Assembly: GCA_910579115.1 (NCBI GenBank)
Contig: CAJTSO010000001.1
Span: 39,427-59,028 of the forward strand
Length of the DNA stretch: 19,602 nucleotides
Source: an uncultured Selenomonadaceae bacterium
Lineage (GTDB): Bacteria; Bacillota; Negativicutes; Selenomonadales; Selenomonadaceae
Reading direction: 5' to 3'
Part shown: piece by piece, positions 1 to 6,922 of the stretch
How the letters are laid out: each line of letters opens with the position of its first letter
Numbering within the stretch: the stretch's first letter is position 1
Position numbers and translations under genes: made by a program
The notes under the pieces: model-generated
What the model was told of the DNA's origin: nothing
The model's database searches: none
The model's input: the letters and a program-made list of their open reading frames with translations, nothing else

Positions 1-491
1 CCCACTACGGTAGCGTAGGGCGGCACCTCCTTCAGCACCACTGAACCGGCGCCGATTTTAGCATGGTCACCCACCTTGAAGGAGCCCAGCACCTTGGCCC
101 CGGAGGCAATTACCACATTGTTTCCCACAGTGGGATGGCGCTTGCCCTTCTCCTTACCGGTCCCCCCCAGGGTCACTCCCTGATAAAGCGTAACATTTCT
201 GCCGATTTCCGCCGTCTCGCCAATGACGATCCCGGTGCCGTGGTCAATAAACAAGCCATCGCCGATGGTGGCCCCGGGATGAATTTCAATGCCGGTAAAG
301 AACCGGCCCAGCGCGCTTATAAAGCGGGCGGTCACAATATGATCCTTTTTGTACAGCCAGTGGGACAGCCGATGCAGCCAAATGGCGTGGAGCCCCTGAT
401 AGCAGAGCACCACCTCGAAAACGCTGCGGGCCGCCGGATCCCGTTCAAAAACCACCCGTATATCCTTTTTCAGCCGACTTATAAAACCCAT
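1..491 (-). CDS. cysE: Serine O-acetyltransferase, 3' end beyond the window edge
   Basis: Transfers an acetyl group from acetyl-CoA to L-serine, giving O-acetylserine, the first committed step of cysteine synthesis in the cytoplasm. About 163 residues are visible from ATG at 491; the C-terminus lies left of the window. The N-terminus (MGFISRLKKDIRVVFERDPA) is that of the short Bacillus-type enzyme. An alpha-helical segment with LHAIWLHRLSHWLY is followed by a left-handed beta-helix of hexapeptide repeats (IEIHPGATIGDGLFIDHG, then TGIVIGETAEIG, then VVIASGAKVLG). The FIDHGTGIVIGE segment carries the Asp-His pair used in catalysis in this family. The gene sits behind a cysteine T-box, which independently supports the assignment. 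In related bacteria cysS often follows, but that would lie outside the window. Confidence 0.95.
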   Translation of the reverse strand, partial: MGFISRLKKDIRVVFERDPAARSVFEVVLCYQGLHAIWLHRLSHWLYKKDHIVTARFISALGRFFTGIEIHPGATIGDGLFIDHGTGIVIGETAEIGRNVTLYQGVTLGGTGKEKGKRHPTVGNNVVIASGAKVLGSFKVGDHAKIGAGSVVLKEVPPYATVV

Positions 492-504
492 CGCAATCCC
501 CCAA

Positions 505-544
505 ATAAAAAAGCAGATGCCTCCCCATATAGAGACGCATCTGC
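505..544 (-). terminator. T-box intrinsic terminator before cysE
   Basis: Inverted repeat GCAGATGC / GCATCTGC at 513-520 and 537-544, extended by a GAGAC/CTCC-like inner part, then a T tract (TTTTTTATTT) on the minus strand. The upstream arm overlaps the end of the T-box sequence, so antiterminator and terminator exclude each other. Confidence 0.92.
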
Positions 545-769
545 GCGGTTCCACTCCACTTGGTAAATCTGCCTGGACATCCAGCAGAAATACCCGCTTT
601 GAGAAGTTAACGCCTTCTTTACGGCAAAACCTACTGTCAGCCTTCGGCCCTGCGGCTCACGGATGCAATTCGGCTCCCCTTCGACGATCCCTCCCACCAA
701 CCGGAATCTCTCTGAAGTCTCTGCAAAGCTTACTCTTCCGTTCATCGCCTGTTCTTATTCAAAAAGACG
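505..769 (-). promoter_or_regulatory. T-box riboswitch leader, cysteine (UGC specifier)
   Basis: A minus-strand leader of about 265 nt between the promoter and cysE. It has the T-box hallmarks in order: a stem I segment with GGAAGAGTA and AGAGA followed by GGTTGGTGGGA, a specifier loop GAATTGCAT, and the T-box GTGGAACCGCG at 544-554. The codon in the specifier position, 665-667 on the plus strand, reads TGC, which is cysteine. The T-box bulge reads UGGA, which matches the 3' end UCCA expected of tRNA-Cys (discriminator U). Uncharged tRNA-Cys should stabilise the antiterminator and allow cysE transcription. The specifier and the gene agree, so confidence is high; the exact 5' end is inferred from the promoter. 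Confidence 0.93.
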
Positions 770-775
770 GTTTTT

Positions 776-804
776 ATTTTACCACAAATCAAAAAAAGGC
801 ACAA
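776..804 (-). promoter_or_regulatory. Promoter of the cysE T-box transcript
   Basis: Minus-strand -35 TTGTGC (799-804), spacer of 17, and -10 TAAAAT (776-781). The -35 lies only 7 nt past the pxpA stop codon, inside the putative pxpA terminator hairpin. Confidence 0.75.
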
Positions 805-824
805 TATTTTGTTAAAAAGCCTTT
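791..824 (-). terminator. Weak terminator at the end of the pxp operon
   Basis: AAAGGC (795-800) pairs with GCCTTT (819-824), with an inner ACAA/TTGT pairing and a following T7 run on the minus strand. The pxpA stop codon TAA (812-814) lies in the loop. The short stem makes this tentative. Confidence 0.45.
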
Positions 825-1567
825 ACCTCCACCCCGGCAGCTTCCAGGGCTTTTCTTATGCGGCTGGTGAAATCAAGGGCCCTGGGGTTATCCCCATGAA
901 CGCAGACAGAATCCGCCCTGATGGATATGTCGGCGCCATCGTTGGCCCTTACCTTTCCCTGGGTAACCATGCGGATGACCCGGGCTATGGCTTCCTCCTC
1001 ATCCTCGATCATGGCTCCCGGCTGCTTTCTGGGAACCAGTGTCCCGTCCGGCTGATAGGCCCGGTCCGCAAAGACCTCATTAGCAGCCTTCAAGCCTGCG
1101 GCTTCCGCCGCCCTTATCATTTCACTGCCGGAGAGGCCCAGCACCACCGTGTCCGGCGCGGCGGCCCTGATGCCGAGGCAGATCCCTTCCGCCAGGTCAT
1201 AATCCTTCGCCGCCATGTTATAGAGAGCCCCGTGGGGCTTTACATGATGGAGGTTAAGCCCCTGTTCCCGGCAAAAGGCCAGCAGCGCCCCCACCTGATA
1301 CTGGACGTAGACTTTGACCTCCTGCGGAGTCACCGCCATATTCCGGCGGCCGAAGCCCTGCAAATCGGGAAAGCCCGGATGAGCGCCGATGGCCACTCCA
1401 TTCTCCCTGCAAAGCCTGGCCGTCCTTTCCATCACGACGGCGTCGCCGGCATGATAGCCACAGGCTACGTTTGCGGAGGTAATATAGGGCATGAGGGAAG
1501 CGTCCATGCCGATGGTATAGGCGCCGAAGCTTTCCCCCAGATCACAGTTCAAATCTACCGCTGCCAT
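812..1567 (-). CDS. pxpA: 5-oxoprolinase subunit A (LamB/YcsF family)
   Basis: A 251-residue protein, the usual length for PxpA. With PxpB and PxpC it forms the prokaryotic ATP-dependent 5-oxoprolinase, which opens 5-oxo-L-proline (pyroglutamate) to L-glutamate in the cytoplasm. Family signatures are visible: DLNCDLGESFG (residues 5-15), SANVACGYHAGD (31-42), GAHPGFPDLQGFGRR (61-75) and HVKPHGALYN (108-117), in a TIM-barrel-like polysaccharide-deacetylase relative. The start is ATG at 1567 with GGAGG about 10 nt upstream. It is the last gene of the cluster, 21 nt after the DUF1445 gene, so it is very likely co-transcribed with pxpB and pxpC. No defect is visible. Confidence 0.95.
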   Translation of the reverse strand: MAAVDLNCDLGESFGAYTIGMDASLMPYITSANVACGYHAGDAVVMERTARLCRENGVAIGAHPGFPDLQGFGRRNMAVTPQEVKVYVQYQVGALLAFCREQGLNLHHVKPHGALYNMAAKDYDLAEGICLGIRAAAPDTVVLGLSGSEMIRAAEAAGLKAANEVFADRAYQPDGTLVPRKQPGAMIEDEEEAIARVIRMVTQGKVRANDGADISIRADSVCVHGDNPRALDFTSRIRKALEAAGVEVKAF

Positions 1568-1588
1568 AATTTATTTCCTCCTTTTCTT

Positions 1589-2392
1589 TCAATACTTCAG
1601 GGAAACATTTTTAACATCGCTGATGAACATGTGCCCTGGAGCATGGGTAATGCAAAAATCGGGCCTGGAACGCATCACCGCGTTCTGGGGCGTTACGCCG
1701 CAGGGCCAGAACACGGGAACCTCCCCCTCCCTGATGGTCACCGGGTCGCCGTAATCAGGCCGGGAAATATCGGTTATGCCGATTGATTCCGGGGAACCGA
1801 TCTGAAGGGGCGCTCCATGAACCCTCGGCATGGCGGCGGTAATGGCCACCGCCGCGCTTACCTGGCGGTAGGGAATGGGCCGCATACTCACCACCATATT
1901 GCCGTGAAAGACTCCGGCGGAGCGGCAAGGCACATTGGTGTCGTACATGGGGACATTTACCCCCTCCTCGATCTGCCGGACAGGTATGCCAGCCTCCAGC
2001 AGAGCGCTTTCAAAGGAGAAGCTGCAACCGATGAGAAAGCTCACCAAATCGTCTCGCTCCTCGAAAAATTTTGACACATCGGTATATTCTCCGGTAAGCT
2101 CTCCCCCCTCGTAAACCCGGTAGCGGGGAAGGTCGGTGGCCACATCGCTGCCGGGGGCAAATTCCGCAAACTCCCGGCCCCCGGCATCGATTACCTCCAG
2201 CAGGGGACAGGGACGGGGATTTCGCTGACAGTAAAGGAGAAAATCCCAGGCCAGCGCCTTGGGCAAAACTACCAGATTGCCCTGGGCGTAGCCGTCACAC
2301 ATACCGGTTGTGGGGCCGGTTATTTTCTGCCGGCGGATAAGCCCCCGGACCTCTGCCGGAGACATCTTTGCATAATTTATTTCCTTGCTCAT
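1589..2392 (-). CDS. DUF1445 / D-glutamate cyclase-like protein (YcsI family)
   Basis: 267 residues, full length for the family. Conserved blocks are GYAQGNLVVLP (34-44), DLPRYRVYEGG (87-97), LVSFLIGCSFSFE (116-128), VFWPCGVTPQ (227-236) and ITHAPGHMFISD (248-259). Older annotations call this family a putative hydro-lyase. It is homologous to the N-terminal half of mammalian DGLUCY, the mitochondrial D-glutamate cyclase that makes 5-oxo-D-proline. The B. subtilis relative ycsI also lies among the 5-oxoprolinase genes. The ATG at 2392 overlaps the pxpC stop as ATGA, so the two are translationally coupled. The companion DGLUCY C-terminal half is encoded separately at 4283-5362. A cyclase or lactam-related activity is inferred; the substrate is not shown by the sequence. 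Confidence 0.88.
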   Translation of the reverse strand: MSKEINYAKMSPAEVRGLIRRQKITGPTTGMCDGYAQGNLVVLPKALAWDFLLYCQRNPRPCPLLEVIDAGGREFAEFAPGSDVATDLPRYRVYEGGELTGEYTDVSKFFEERDDLVSFLIGCSFSFESALLEAGIPVRQIEEGVNVPMYDTNVPCRSAGVFHGNMVVSMRPIPYRQVSAAVAITAAMPRVHGAPLQIGSPESIGITDISRPDYGDPVTIREGEVPVFWPCGVTPQNAVMRSRPDFCITHAPGHMFISDVKNVSLKY

Positions 2393-3399
2393 CTGTAGAC
2401 CTCCTTCAACGACAAAAGCCCTGCCTGAAGCTCTCTGACTGTCATGACCGCCTCTTTGGGGCTTACAAAGCGGAACCCCACCTTGTCCCCGGGCCTCAGC
2501 TGAGCCAGAGCCGGCAAATCAGCGGAAATAACGGTGGCGATCTTCGCATAGCCACCGGTAGTCTGATGGTCTGCCTGCATTATTATGGGCTGGCCATCGG
2601 AGGAAACCTGCACCGAGCCGCCCACGATGCCATCGGAAATAATATCACAGCCATGAACCGTCTCCAGCGCCGGCCCGGACAGGCGGCAGCCCATCCTATC
2701 TGACTGGAGGGTTATCGTATATACTGACCGCTCAAAGGTTCTATGAGCGCCTTCGGTAAAGTACTCCTCCTGGGGGCCTTTTACCGCCCGCAGTACCCTT
2801 ATCCGTTCCCCCTGAAAAAATCTGCCCAATCCGGAAGGGACAAGTCTGCTCCGGTCAGCCTCCACCTTCAAAAGGTTTCTCCCGGCCAGCGCCGCTCTTC
2901 TTTTTTCCACATCCCGGATGCCCCTGACAGCATAGGCGCCAACGGGAATTTCATCCCCCTTTTTAAGAGCTCTGCCCCTATAGCCCCCCAGCCTGCAGGT
3001 CAGGTCAGTGGAGCGGCTGCCCAGCAGCAGGGGCACATCGATTCCCCCGTAGACAGCCAGACACCCCCGCAGGCCACTTGCCGCCGGGCCAATGGTCAGG
3101 CGGCTGCCTGCCCCCGCGTATACCGGCCCGTGAGCCGGAACCCTCTCCCCGTCCAGCGTAAGGGCAAAATCCCCGCCGGTAACCGCGAAAATCACCGGCT
3201 CCGTAAACTCCATCACGCCGCCGGAAATGGTAATCTCCAGCGCCGCGGCCTGAAGATCATCGTTTCCCACCATTGCGTTGGCCGCTTCCAGAGAATACAT
3301 ATCGGCGGCGCCGCACTCCCGGTAGCCCTGAGACTGACAGCCTCTTCTGCCGCCGTCCTGCACAGCGGTAAGTGGTCCAGGTGAAATAATCCTTATCAT
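2389..3399 (-). CDS. pxpC: 5-oxoprolinase subunit C (biotin-dependent carboxyltransferase-like)
   Basis: 336 residues, matching the KipA/PxpC and urea-amidolyase C-terminal family. The N-terminal signature TAVQDGGRRGCQSQGY is followed by a GAAD motif (TxVQD-GR-G...GAMD in relatives). A central segment reads RGCLAVYGGIDVPLLLGSRS and then LGGYRGRALKKGDEI. The C-terminal block ends DHQTTGGYAKIATV. These are the most conserved parts of the subunit. Together with PxpB it is thought to carry the ATP-dependent activation and lactam-opening chemistry, with PxpA completing the enzyme. The B. subtilis homologue KipA was first described through the KipI sporulation-kinase inhibitor locus. The gene overlaps pxpB by 4 bp (ATGA, 3396-3399) and the DUF1445 gene by 4 bp. 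Confidence 0.94.
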   Translation of the reverse strand: MIRIISPGPLTAVQDGGRRGCQSQGYRECGAADMYSLEAANAMVGNDDLQAAALEITISGGVMEFTEPVIFAVTGGDFALTLDGERVPAHGPVYAGAGSRLTIGPAASGLRGCLAVYGGIDVPLLLGSRSTDLTCRLGGYRGRALKKGDEIPVGAYAVRGIRDVEKRRAALAGRNLLKVEADRSRLVPSGLGRFFQGERIRVLRAVKGPQEEYFTEGAHRTFERSVYTITLQSDRMGCRLSGPALETVHGCDIISDGIVGGSVQVSSDGQPIIMQADHQTTGGYAKIATVISADLPALAQLRPGDKVGFRFVSPKEAVMTVRELQAGLLSLKEVYR

Positions 3400-4166
3400 C
3401 GCCCCGCCTCCTTTCCTTTATCCCGGCGGAGCTTTTCCTTCCGCTTTGCCTCGGCCGCCGCAATTTCCCCGTACTCTGCCTTGTCTATGGCAACGAATTT
3501 TATCATATCGCCGGCCTTATAGGGAAGGGGCAGTATTCCCTCCGGGTCAAACAGCGTCAGAGGCGTCCGGCCAATGAGCCGCCAGCCCCCCGGTGACTCC
3601 ATTGGATAAATTCCCGTCTGCTCTCCGCCGATGCCCACTGCCCCGGCGGGGATCTTCGTCCGGGGAGACTTGAGGCGGGGACAGCAGATCCGCTTATCCA
3701 GCCCGCCCAAATAGGGGAACCCCGGCAGAAAGCCAATCATATAAAGACGGTACAGACCGCCACTGTGAATGGCAACGACCTCCTGCTCCGTTATATTGTT
3801 GCAGGCCGCCACATCTGCCAGATCCTCGCCAAATTCGCCTCCGTAGCACACGGGAATCTCTACGGTCTTCCCGCGGCTTTCCCCGGCTGCGGCCAGCTCC
3901 AGGTCAACCGCCGCCTTGCCTATTCTAAAGGTAATTTCCTCGTAATCAGTGACCAGCGGGTCGTAGCGGACCAGCAGGGAGGAAAAGGCCGGCACAACTT
4001 CCCCGGCGCCAGCCACATTTCCTCTTGAAAAGAAATTCCGCAGAGCCGCCGTCAGGGCAGATACCTTGTCCCCTACTGCCTCGGATATTTCCCCGCCGCA
4101 GAATATCTGAACGGCGGAGTCTCCCGCCGGCTTTATTGTTATTTCCTTCAAATCCGTAATTCTCAC
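3396..4166 (-). CDS. pxpB: 5-oxoprolinase subunit B (KipI family)
   Basis: Up to 256 residues. Family blocks are PVCYGGEFGEDLADVA, YMIGFLPGFPYLGGLD, and a glycine/proline-rich loop with KIPAGAVGIGGEQTGIYPM, then SPGGWRLIGRTPLTLFDP. These match the allophanate-hydrolase-subunit-1 / KipI fold. The C-terminal tail is a lysine/arginine-rich extension (EAKRKEKLRRDKGKEAGR), longer than I expect. The start is uncertain: a GTG at 4166 gives MRITDLKE but has no ribosome site in front, whereas a TTG at 4151 lies about 11 nt after an AGGTGA. The N-terminal domain (PAGDSAVQI) is intact either way. It is the first of four tightly packed genes. Confidence 0.93.
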   Translation of the reverse strand: MRITDLKEITIKPAGDSAVQIFCGGEISEAVGDKVSALTAALRNFFSRGNVAGAGEVVPAFSSLLVRYDPLVTDYEEITFRIGKAAVDLELAAAGESRGKTVEIPVCYGGEFGEDLADVAACNNITEQEVVAIHSGGLYRLYMIGFLPGFPYLGGLDKRICCPRLKSPRTKIPAGAVGIGGEQTGIYPMESPGGWRLIGRTPLTLFDPEGILPLPYKAGDMIKFVAIDKAEYGEIAAAEAKRKEKLRRDKGKEAGR

Positions 4167-4228
4167 CTCGGAGGAATATATATCAGCCGTTTATACCGAA
4201 AACAGGTTTCCGATTTTCCTTAACAACA

Positions 4229-4248
4229 AGGGCGGGTTACCCCGCCCT
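4229..4248 (-). terminator. GC-rich hairpin between the DUF4392 gene and pxpB
   Basis: An 8-bp stem, AGGGCGGG / CCCGCCCT, with a 4-nt loop, followed on the minus strand by TTGTTGTTAA, a poor T tract. It lies in the 116-nt gap between the two genes. No convincing promoter is visible after it, so it may be a leaky attenuator or an RNA-stability element rather than a full stop. Confidence 0.5.
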
Positions 4249-4282
4249 CAGTTCATAACGCCGTCATTGTCAATATTCAGAT

Positions 4283-5362
4283 TCACTTGTGATGCTCAAA
4301 GAAGCCCTTCTTCAGAACCGGCCCAAACCAGTTATCGTTGGGATCCTCGTAACGGATCGCGTAGCGGGTCACCTGACGCATGAGATCCATAATGAGCACG
4401 TTCAGGCGCACGTCAAAGCCATCCACCCCTGGCAAGAGCGAACCCGTCATATCCACGATGCTGTGACGGCAGAGGACACGCATAACTTCCGCCGGCATTT
4501 CCTCCGGCGGCATTACCTTCTTGTCCCGCTTCAGGTAGGAAATCGCCGCCATCAGGGCATAGCAGCCCCAGTCGGAGCAGGTGGCGGTGATGATGTTATC
4601 AGCCCCGGTAGAGGCAAGAATACCCCCATGGCAGCTGCACTGGCACTGACCCTTGTCCGTGTAGGGCACATACTTCTTTATATGATCGGCGATGACCGCC
4701 ATGCCATTCTCATTGCCCAGATCGCCGATGGCCACGGTGGGAATACCCTTTTCCCGGAGAACCTGCCAGAATATATCGCTCTTTGCCTCCAAGTCGCTTA
4801 CGTCAAAGCCCAAAGCCGTGTGGTACGCGCCATCCTCATTGGAGCCGGAGCACTCGACGGAAATTGCCGCCGCCGGGGTGGCCTGAGCCAGAATCTGCTC
4901 CGCCTGCTGGCGGGCCTGATTTTTTGCCTTGGTGAAAGCTATTACACCCATGCTCATGGGCAGGGCCAAAACCGTCTTAATATCCCGGTAGCAATGGAGA
5001 CCCACAACCCCGGCGCACTGCTCCACAGCCCTGGCGCTTTCCTCCGGACAGACCACGATGGGCTTGGCTCCGAAGGCCTGCACCAGCGCCCGGGCAAGCA
5101 TCATGATGCTGACCATGCCGTCAGTCTCCGGACATTTATGAGGAATGAGTATGAACCCGACAAAGATAAAAACCGGGTCGCCGGGCTTTACCACCTTCAT
5201 GAGCTCCTTTGCCGAATGAATGGAAAGAGGCTCCCCCGTATAGTCGCGGCTTCCCTTGTAAAGAATGCGGCAGACCCCGTAGCCGCGGGGGTCCAGATTC
5301 ATCAGCGAATCAAGATTTTCCCCCACGTTGTATTCGATAAGTTCTTCCTTTGTCATAGACAT
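4283..5362 (-). CDS. DUF4392 family protein (D-glutamate cyclase C-terminal-like)
   Basis: 359 residues. Signatures I recognise from DUF4392, the C-terminal module of mammalian DGLUCY, are CPETDGMVSIMMLARAL (77-93), SVECSGSNEDGAYHTALGFD (168-187) and AIGDLGNENGMAVIADHI (211-228; relatives read GIGDGGNEIGMG). A cysteine-rich CQCSC at 240-244 followed by HGGILASTGADNIITA looks like a small metal or active-site loop. In mammals this module is fused behind DUF1445 and the protein converts D-glutamate to 5-oxo-D-proline. Here it is a separate gene upstream of pxpB-pxpC-DUF1445-pxpA. The ATG at 5362 follows AAAGGGG; a second in-frame ATG is two codons on. Family call is firm; the precise reaction is inferred. 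Confidence 0.82.
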   Translation of the reverse strand: MSMTKEELIEYNVGENLDSLMNLDPRGYGVCRILYKGSRDYTGEPLSIHSAKELMKVVKPGDPVFIFVGFILIPHKCPETDGMVSIMMLARALVQAFGAKPIVVCPEESARAVEQCAGVVGLHCYRDIKTVLALPMSMGVIAFTKAKNQARQQAEQILAQATPAAAISVECSGSNEDGAYHTALGFDVSDLEAKSDIFWQVLREKGIPTVAIGDLGNENGMAVIADHIKKYVPYTDKGQCQCSCHGGILASTGADNIITATCSDWGCYALMAAISYLKRDKKVMPPEEMPAEVMRVLCRHSIVDMTGSLLPGVDGFDVRLNVLIMDLMRQVTRYAIRYEDPNDNWFGPVLKKGFFEHHK

Positions 5363-5377
5363 TCTCTTTCCCCTTTC

Positions 5378-5418
5378 AGGTTTTATTACATGATTTACAA
5401 ATCAATAATATAAAACCT
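5378..5418. promoter_or_regulatory. 41-bp imperfect palindrome over the -10 of the DUF4392/pxp promoter
   Basis: Outer arms AGGTTTTAT / ATAAAACCT and inner arms TGATTT / AAATCA, offset by one base. It starts 16 nt upstream of the ATG and covers the -10 hexamer (5407-5412). A dimeric or tetrameric regulator bound here would block transcription. A separate 10-bp palindrome ATGTATACAT lies at 5448-5457, 12 nt upstream of the -35. The rest of 5419-5576 shows no gene; it holds two short palindromes, TATTGCAATA (5461-5470) and TACAGCGCTGTA (5514-5525). Confidence 0.6.
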
Positions 5419-5435
5419 GCCCCGTCTTTTGGCAA
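5407..5435 (-). promoter_or_regulatory. Sigma-A promoter of the D-glutamate/5-oxoproline cluster
   Basis: -35 TTGCCA (5430-5435), 17-bp spacer, -10 TATATT (5407-5412) on the minus strand. The expected start of transcription is about 35-40 nt upstream of the ATG at 5362. Confidence 0.7.
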
Positions 5436-5576
5436 TGACTTTGAAATATGTATACATTATTATTGCAATATGTGATGCAGGAACCGCCATCGACGGTAAA
5501 ATCTAAATAAATTTACAGCGCTGTATTAAAGTTTCCTGTAAAGCTCTTCCATTTCATTAAAAATTTAAGGCTGCTG

Positions 5577-6443
5577 TTACCTGTAACCGGCAATCAGGGT
5601 CTGAGTCCCCTTATCGGCATAACCTCTCGCTTCCAGCTGGGAATACAGCTTTTCGGCCAGGGCCAGAGCCGGGAGCTCCAGCTTCATCTCCCGGGCCGCC
5701 TCCAGGGCCAGCCGGAGATCCTTTACCATATGCTTTACCATAAAGCCGGGAGCCTCATCGCCCCGCAGGATCCTGGGCAGCAGATTCGCCATGGACCAGG
5801 AGCTGGCGGCGCCGCCGCCGATAGTATCGTAGACCAGCTTCGTATCAAGACCTGCTTTCTCCGCAAAAATAAGGGACTCCGTAATTGACAGCATAGTGGC
5901 GGCCACGGCGATCTGATTTACCAGCTTCGTATACTGGCCGGCTCCGGCGCCGCCAAAGAGAGCGATGTTTTTCCCCATTACCGCCAGGATGGGCTTAACT
6001 TTCTCAAAGGCTTTTTCTTCGCCGCCGCAGAGAATGGCCAGGGTAGCGTTTTTTGCCCCCAAGTCGCCGCCGGTAACCGGCGCGTCAATGGCCGCTATCC
6101 CTCTCTCGGCCGCTGCTTTGGCGATCCTCTGCCAGAGAATAGGACTGGAGGTCGTCATGTCGATGATTATCCCGCCCTTTTTCAGAGTTCTCAGGACACC
6201 CTTTTCCCCCAGATAGGTTTCCTCCACGTCAGCCGGATAACCCACGATGGAGATCACCACCTCCGCATTGGCGGCGGCCGCCGCCGGATCATCAGCCCAT
6301 TTTGCTCCCTGCTCGATCAGCGCCGCCGCTTTTTCCTTCGTCCGATTGTACACGGTAAGCTCATAACCGGCCTTCAGCAGGTGCCCGGCCATGCTTCTAC
6401 CCATTACCCCGGTTCCGATAAACGCTATCTTTTCCATGGTCAT
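5577..6443 (-). CDS. NAD(P)-dependent beta-hydroxyacid dehydrogenase (3-hydroxyisobutyrate dehydrogenase / GarR family)
   Basis: 288 residues from ATG at 6443. It has an N-terminal Rossmann fold with IAFIGTGVMG (6-15), the substrate-binding segment DAPVTGGDLGAKNATLAI (120-137), and GAGQYTKLVNQI (167-178), whose lysine is the catalytic residue of the family. The C-terminal all-helical domain is complete. Members oxidise 3-hydroxyisobutyrate or reduce tartronate semialdehyde or succinate semialdehyde; the sequence does not decide among them. The frame is open to 6509, but a good promoter lies at 6478-6506 inside that extension, and AAGGTGAAAGGGG sits just before 6443. That fixes the start here or at the second ATG, 6437. 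No strong terminator separates it from the DUF4392 promoter. Confidence 0.88.
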   Translation of the reverse strand: MTMEKIAFIGTGVMGRSMAGHLLKAGYELTVYNRTKEKAAALIEQGAKWADDPAAAAANAEVVISIVGYPADVEETYLGEKGVLRTLKKGGIIIDMTTSSPILWQRIAKAAAERGIAAIDAPVTGGDLGAKNATLAILCGGEEKAFEKVKPILAVMGKNIALFGGAGAGQYTKLVNQIAVAATMLSITESLIFAEKAGLDTKLVYDTIGGGAASSWSMANLLPRILRGDEAPGFMVKHMVKDLRLALEAAREMKLELPALALAEKLYSQLEARGYADKGTQTLIAGYR

Positions 6444-6477
6444 ACCCCTTTCACCTTTAACAACGGTACACGACTTC

Positions 6478-6506
6478 ATACTAGCTTTTTCCCGGCCAGT
6501 TTTCAA
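6478..6506 (-). promoter_or_regulatory. Promoter of the beta-hydroxyacid dehydrogenase gene
   Basis: -35 TTGAAA (6501-6506), 17-bp spacer, -10 TAGTAT (6478-6483). It rules out translation starting at the upstream in-frame ATG at 6509. Confidence 0.75.
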
Positions 6507-6540
6507 CAAAAATTTCAGATGTCAGCAGCGGTATAAGACA

Positions 6541-6573
6541 ACAAAAAGAAGCTGGTACATAGACGCACCAGCT
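6541..6573 (-). terminator. Intrinsic terminator at the end of the restriction-modification island
   Basis: Stem AGCTGGT / ACCAGCT (6550-6556 with 6567-6573) followed on the minus strand by TTCTTTTTGTTG. A second inverted repeat, CTGAATA / TATTCAG (6572-6589), abuts it upstream. It marks the junction between AT-rich island and host DNA. Confidence 0.75.
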
Positions 6574-6667
6574 GAATAGCCGTATTCAGTTCAGCCTGCA
6601 CAGAATTTTGTTTTATCATATGGAACAGGTGTCTGCCAATACAAAAATTCTCAGCATCATCGAAATA

Positions 6668-6922
6668 TTAATTAACTTCGCTGCATCGACGGCCACCATC
6701 ACGGCGGCCATAATCGTTCCCTCGACACAAGGTACACCAACTTTGCGCTCCATCGGGAATACTGGCAGAAGCTCGCTTTTCACTTTGACTAAAAGCAACA
6801 GGGTATGAATAAAAGATATGTTCCTTTCCGTCTTCAGTAGAACACTTCGGGCAAGATTTCAAGGTTCTACCTTGGGCGTATTGCGATTGGTTCAGCGGCT
6901 CTCCGCAATGTCTACAGTGCAT
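6668..6922 (-). CDS. Small zinc-ribbon protein of the restriction island
   Basis: 84 residues with three Cys-x2-Cys pairs: CRHC (3-6), CPKC (24-27) and CTLC (63-66). These are enough for one four-cysteine zinc site with a pair to spare. The middle part (EHIFYSYPVAFSQSEKRASA, then PDGAQSWC) resembles small zinc-finger proteins I associate with phage and restriction loci, but I cannot give it a function. A near-perfect ribosome site, AGGAGGT, lies 7 nt before the ATG, which argues that it is translated. Its start overlaps the end of the methylase remnant by 11 nt. The last 15 or so residues (GNDYGRRDGGRRCSEVN) have a different base composition and may be a read-through into unrelated sequence. 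Confidence 0.6.
   Translation of the reverse strand: MHCRHCGEPLNQSQYAQGRTLKSCPKCSTEDGKEHIFYSYPVAFSQSEKRASASIPDGAQSWCTLCRGNDYGRRDGGRRCSEVN

Noticed and set aside
479..745. An 88-codon minus-strand frame before cysE
   Set aside because: It lies within the T-box leader; the conserved RNA elements explain the sequence.
4289..5413. A 374-codon plus-strand frame opposite the DUF4392 gene
   Set aside because: Antisense shadow; runs through the palindromic promoter region and has no ribosome site.
6443..6509. Longer N-terminus for the beta-hydroxyacid dehydrogenase
   Set aside because: The extension contains a full promoter and precedes the ribosome site; the Rossmann motif starts right after the later ATG.
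6616..6798. A 60-codon hydrophobic minus-strand frame overlapping the zinc-ribbon gene
   Set aside because: No ribosome site and overlaps a gene that has a near-perfect one; membrane-like composition comes from the frame shift.
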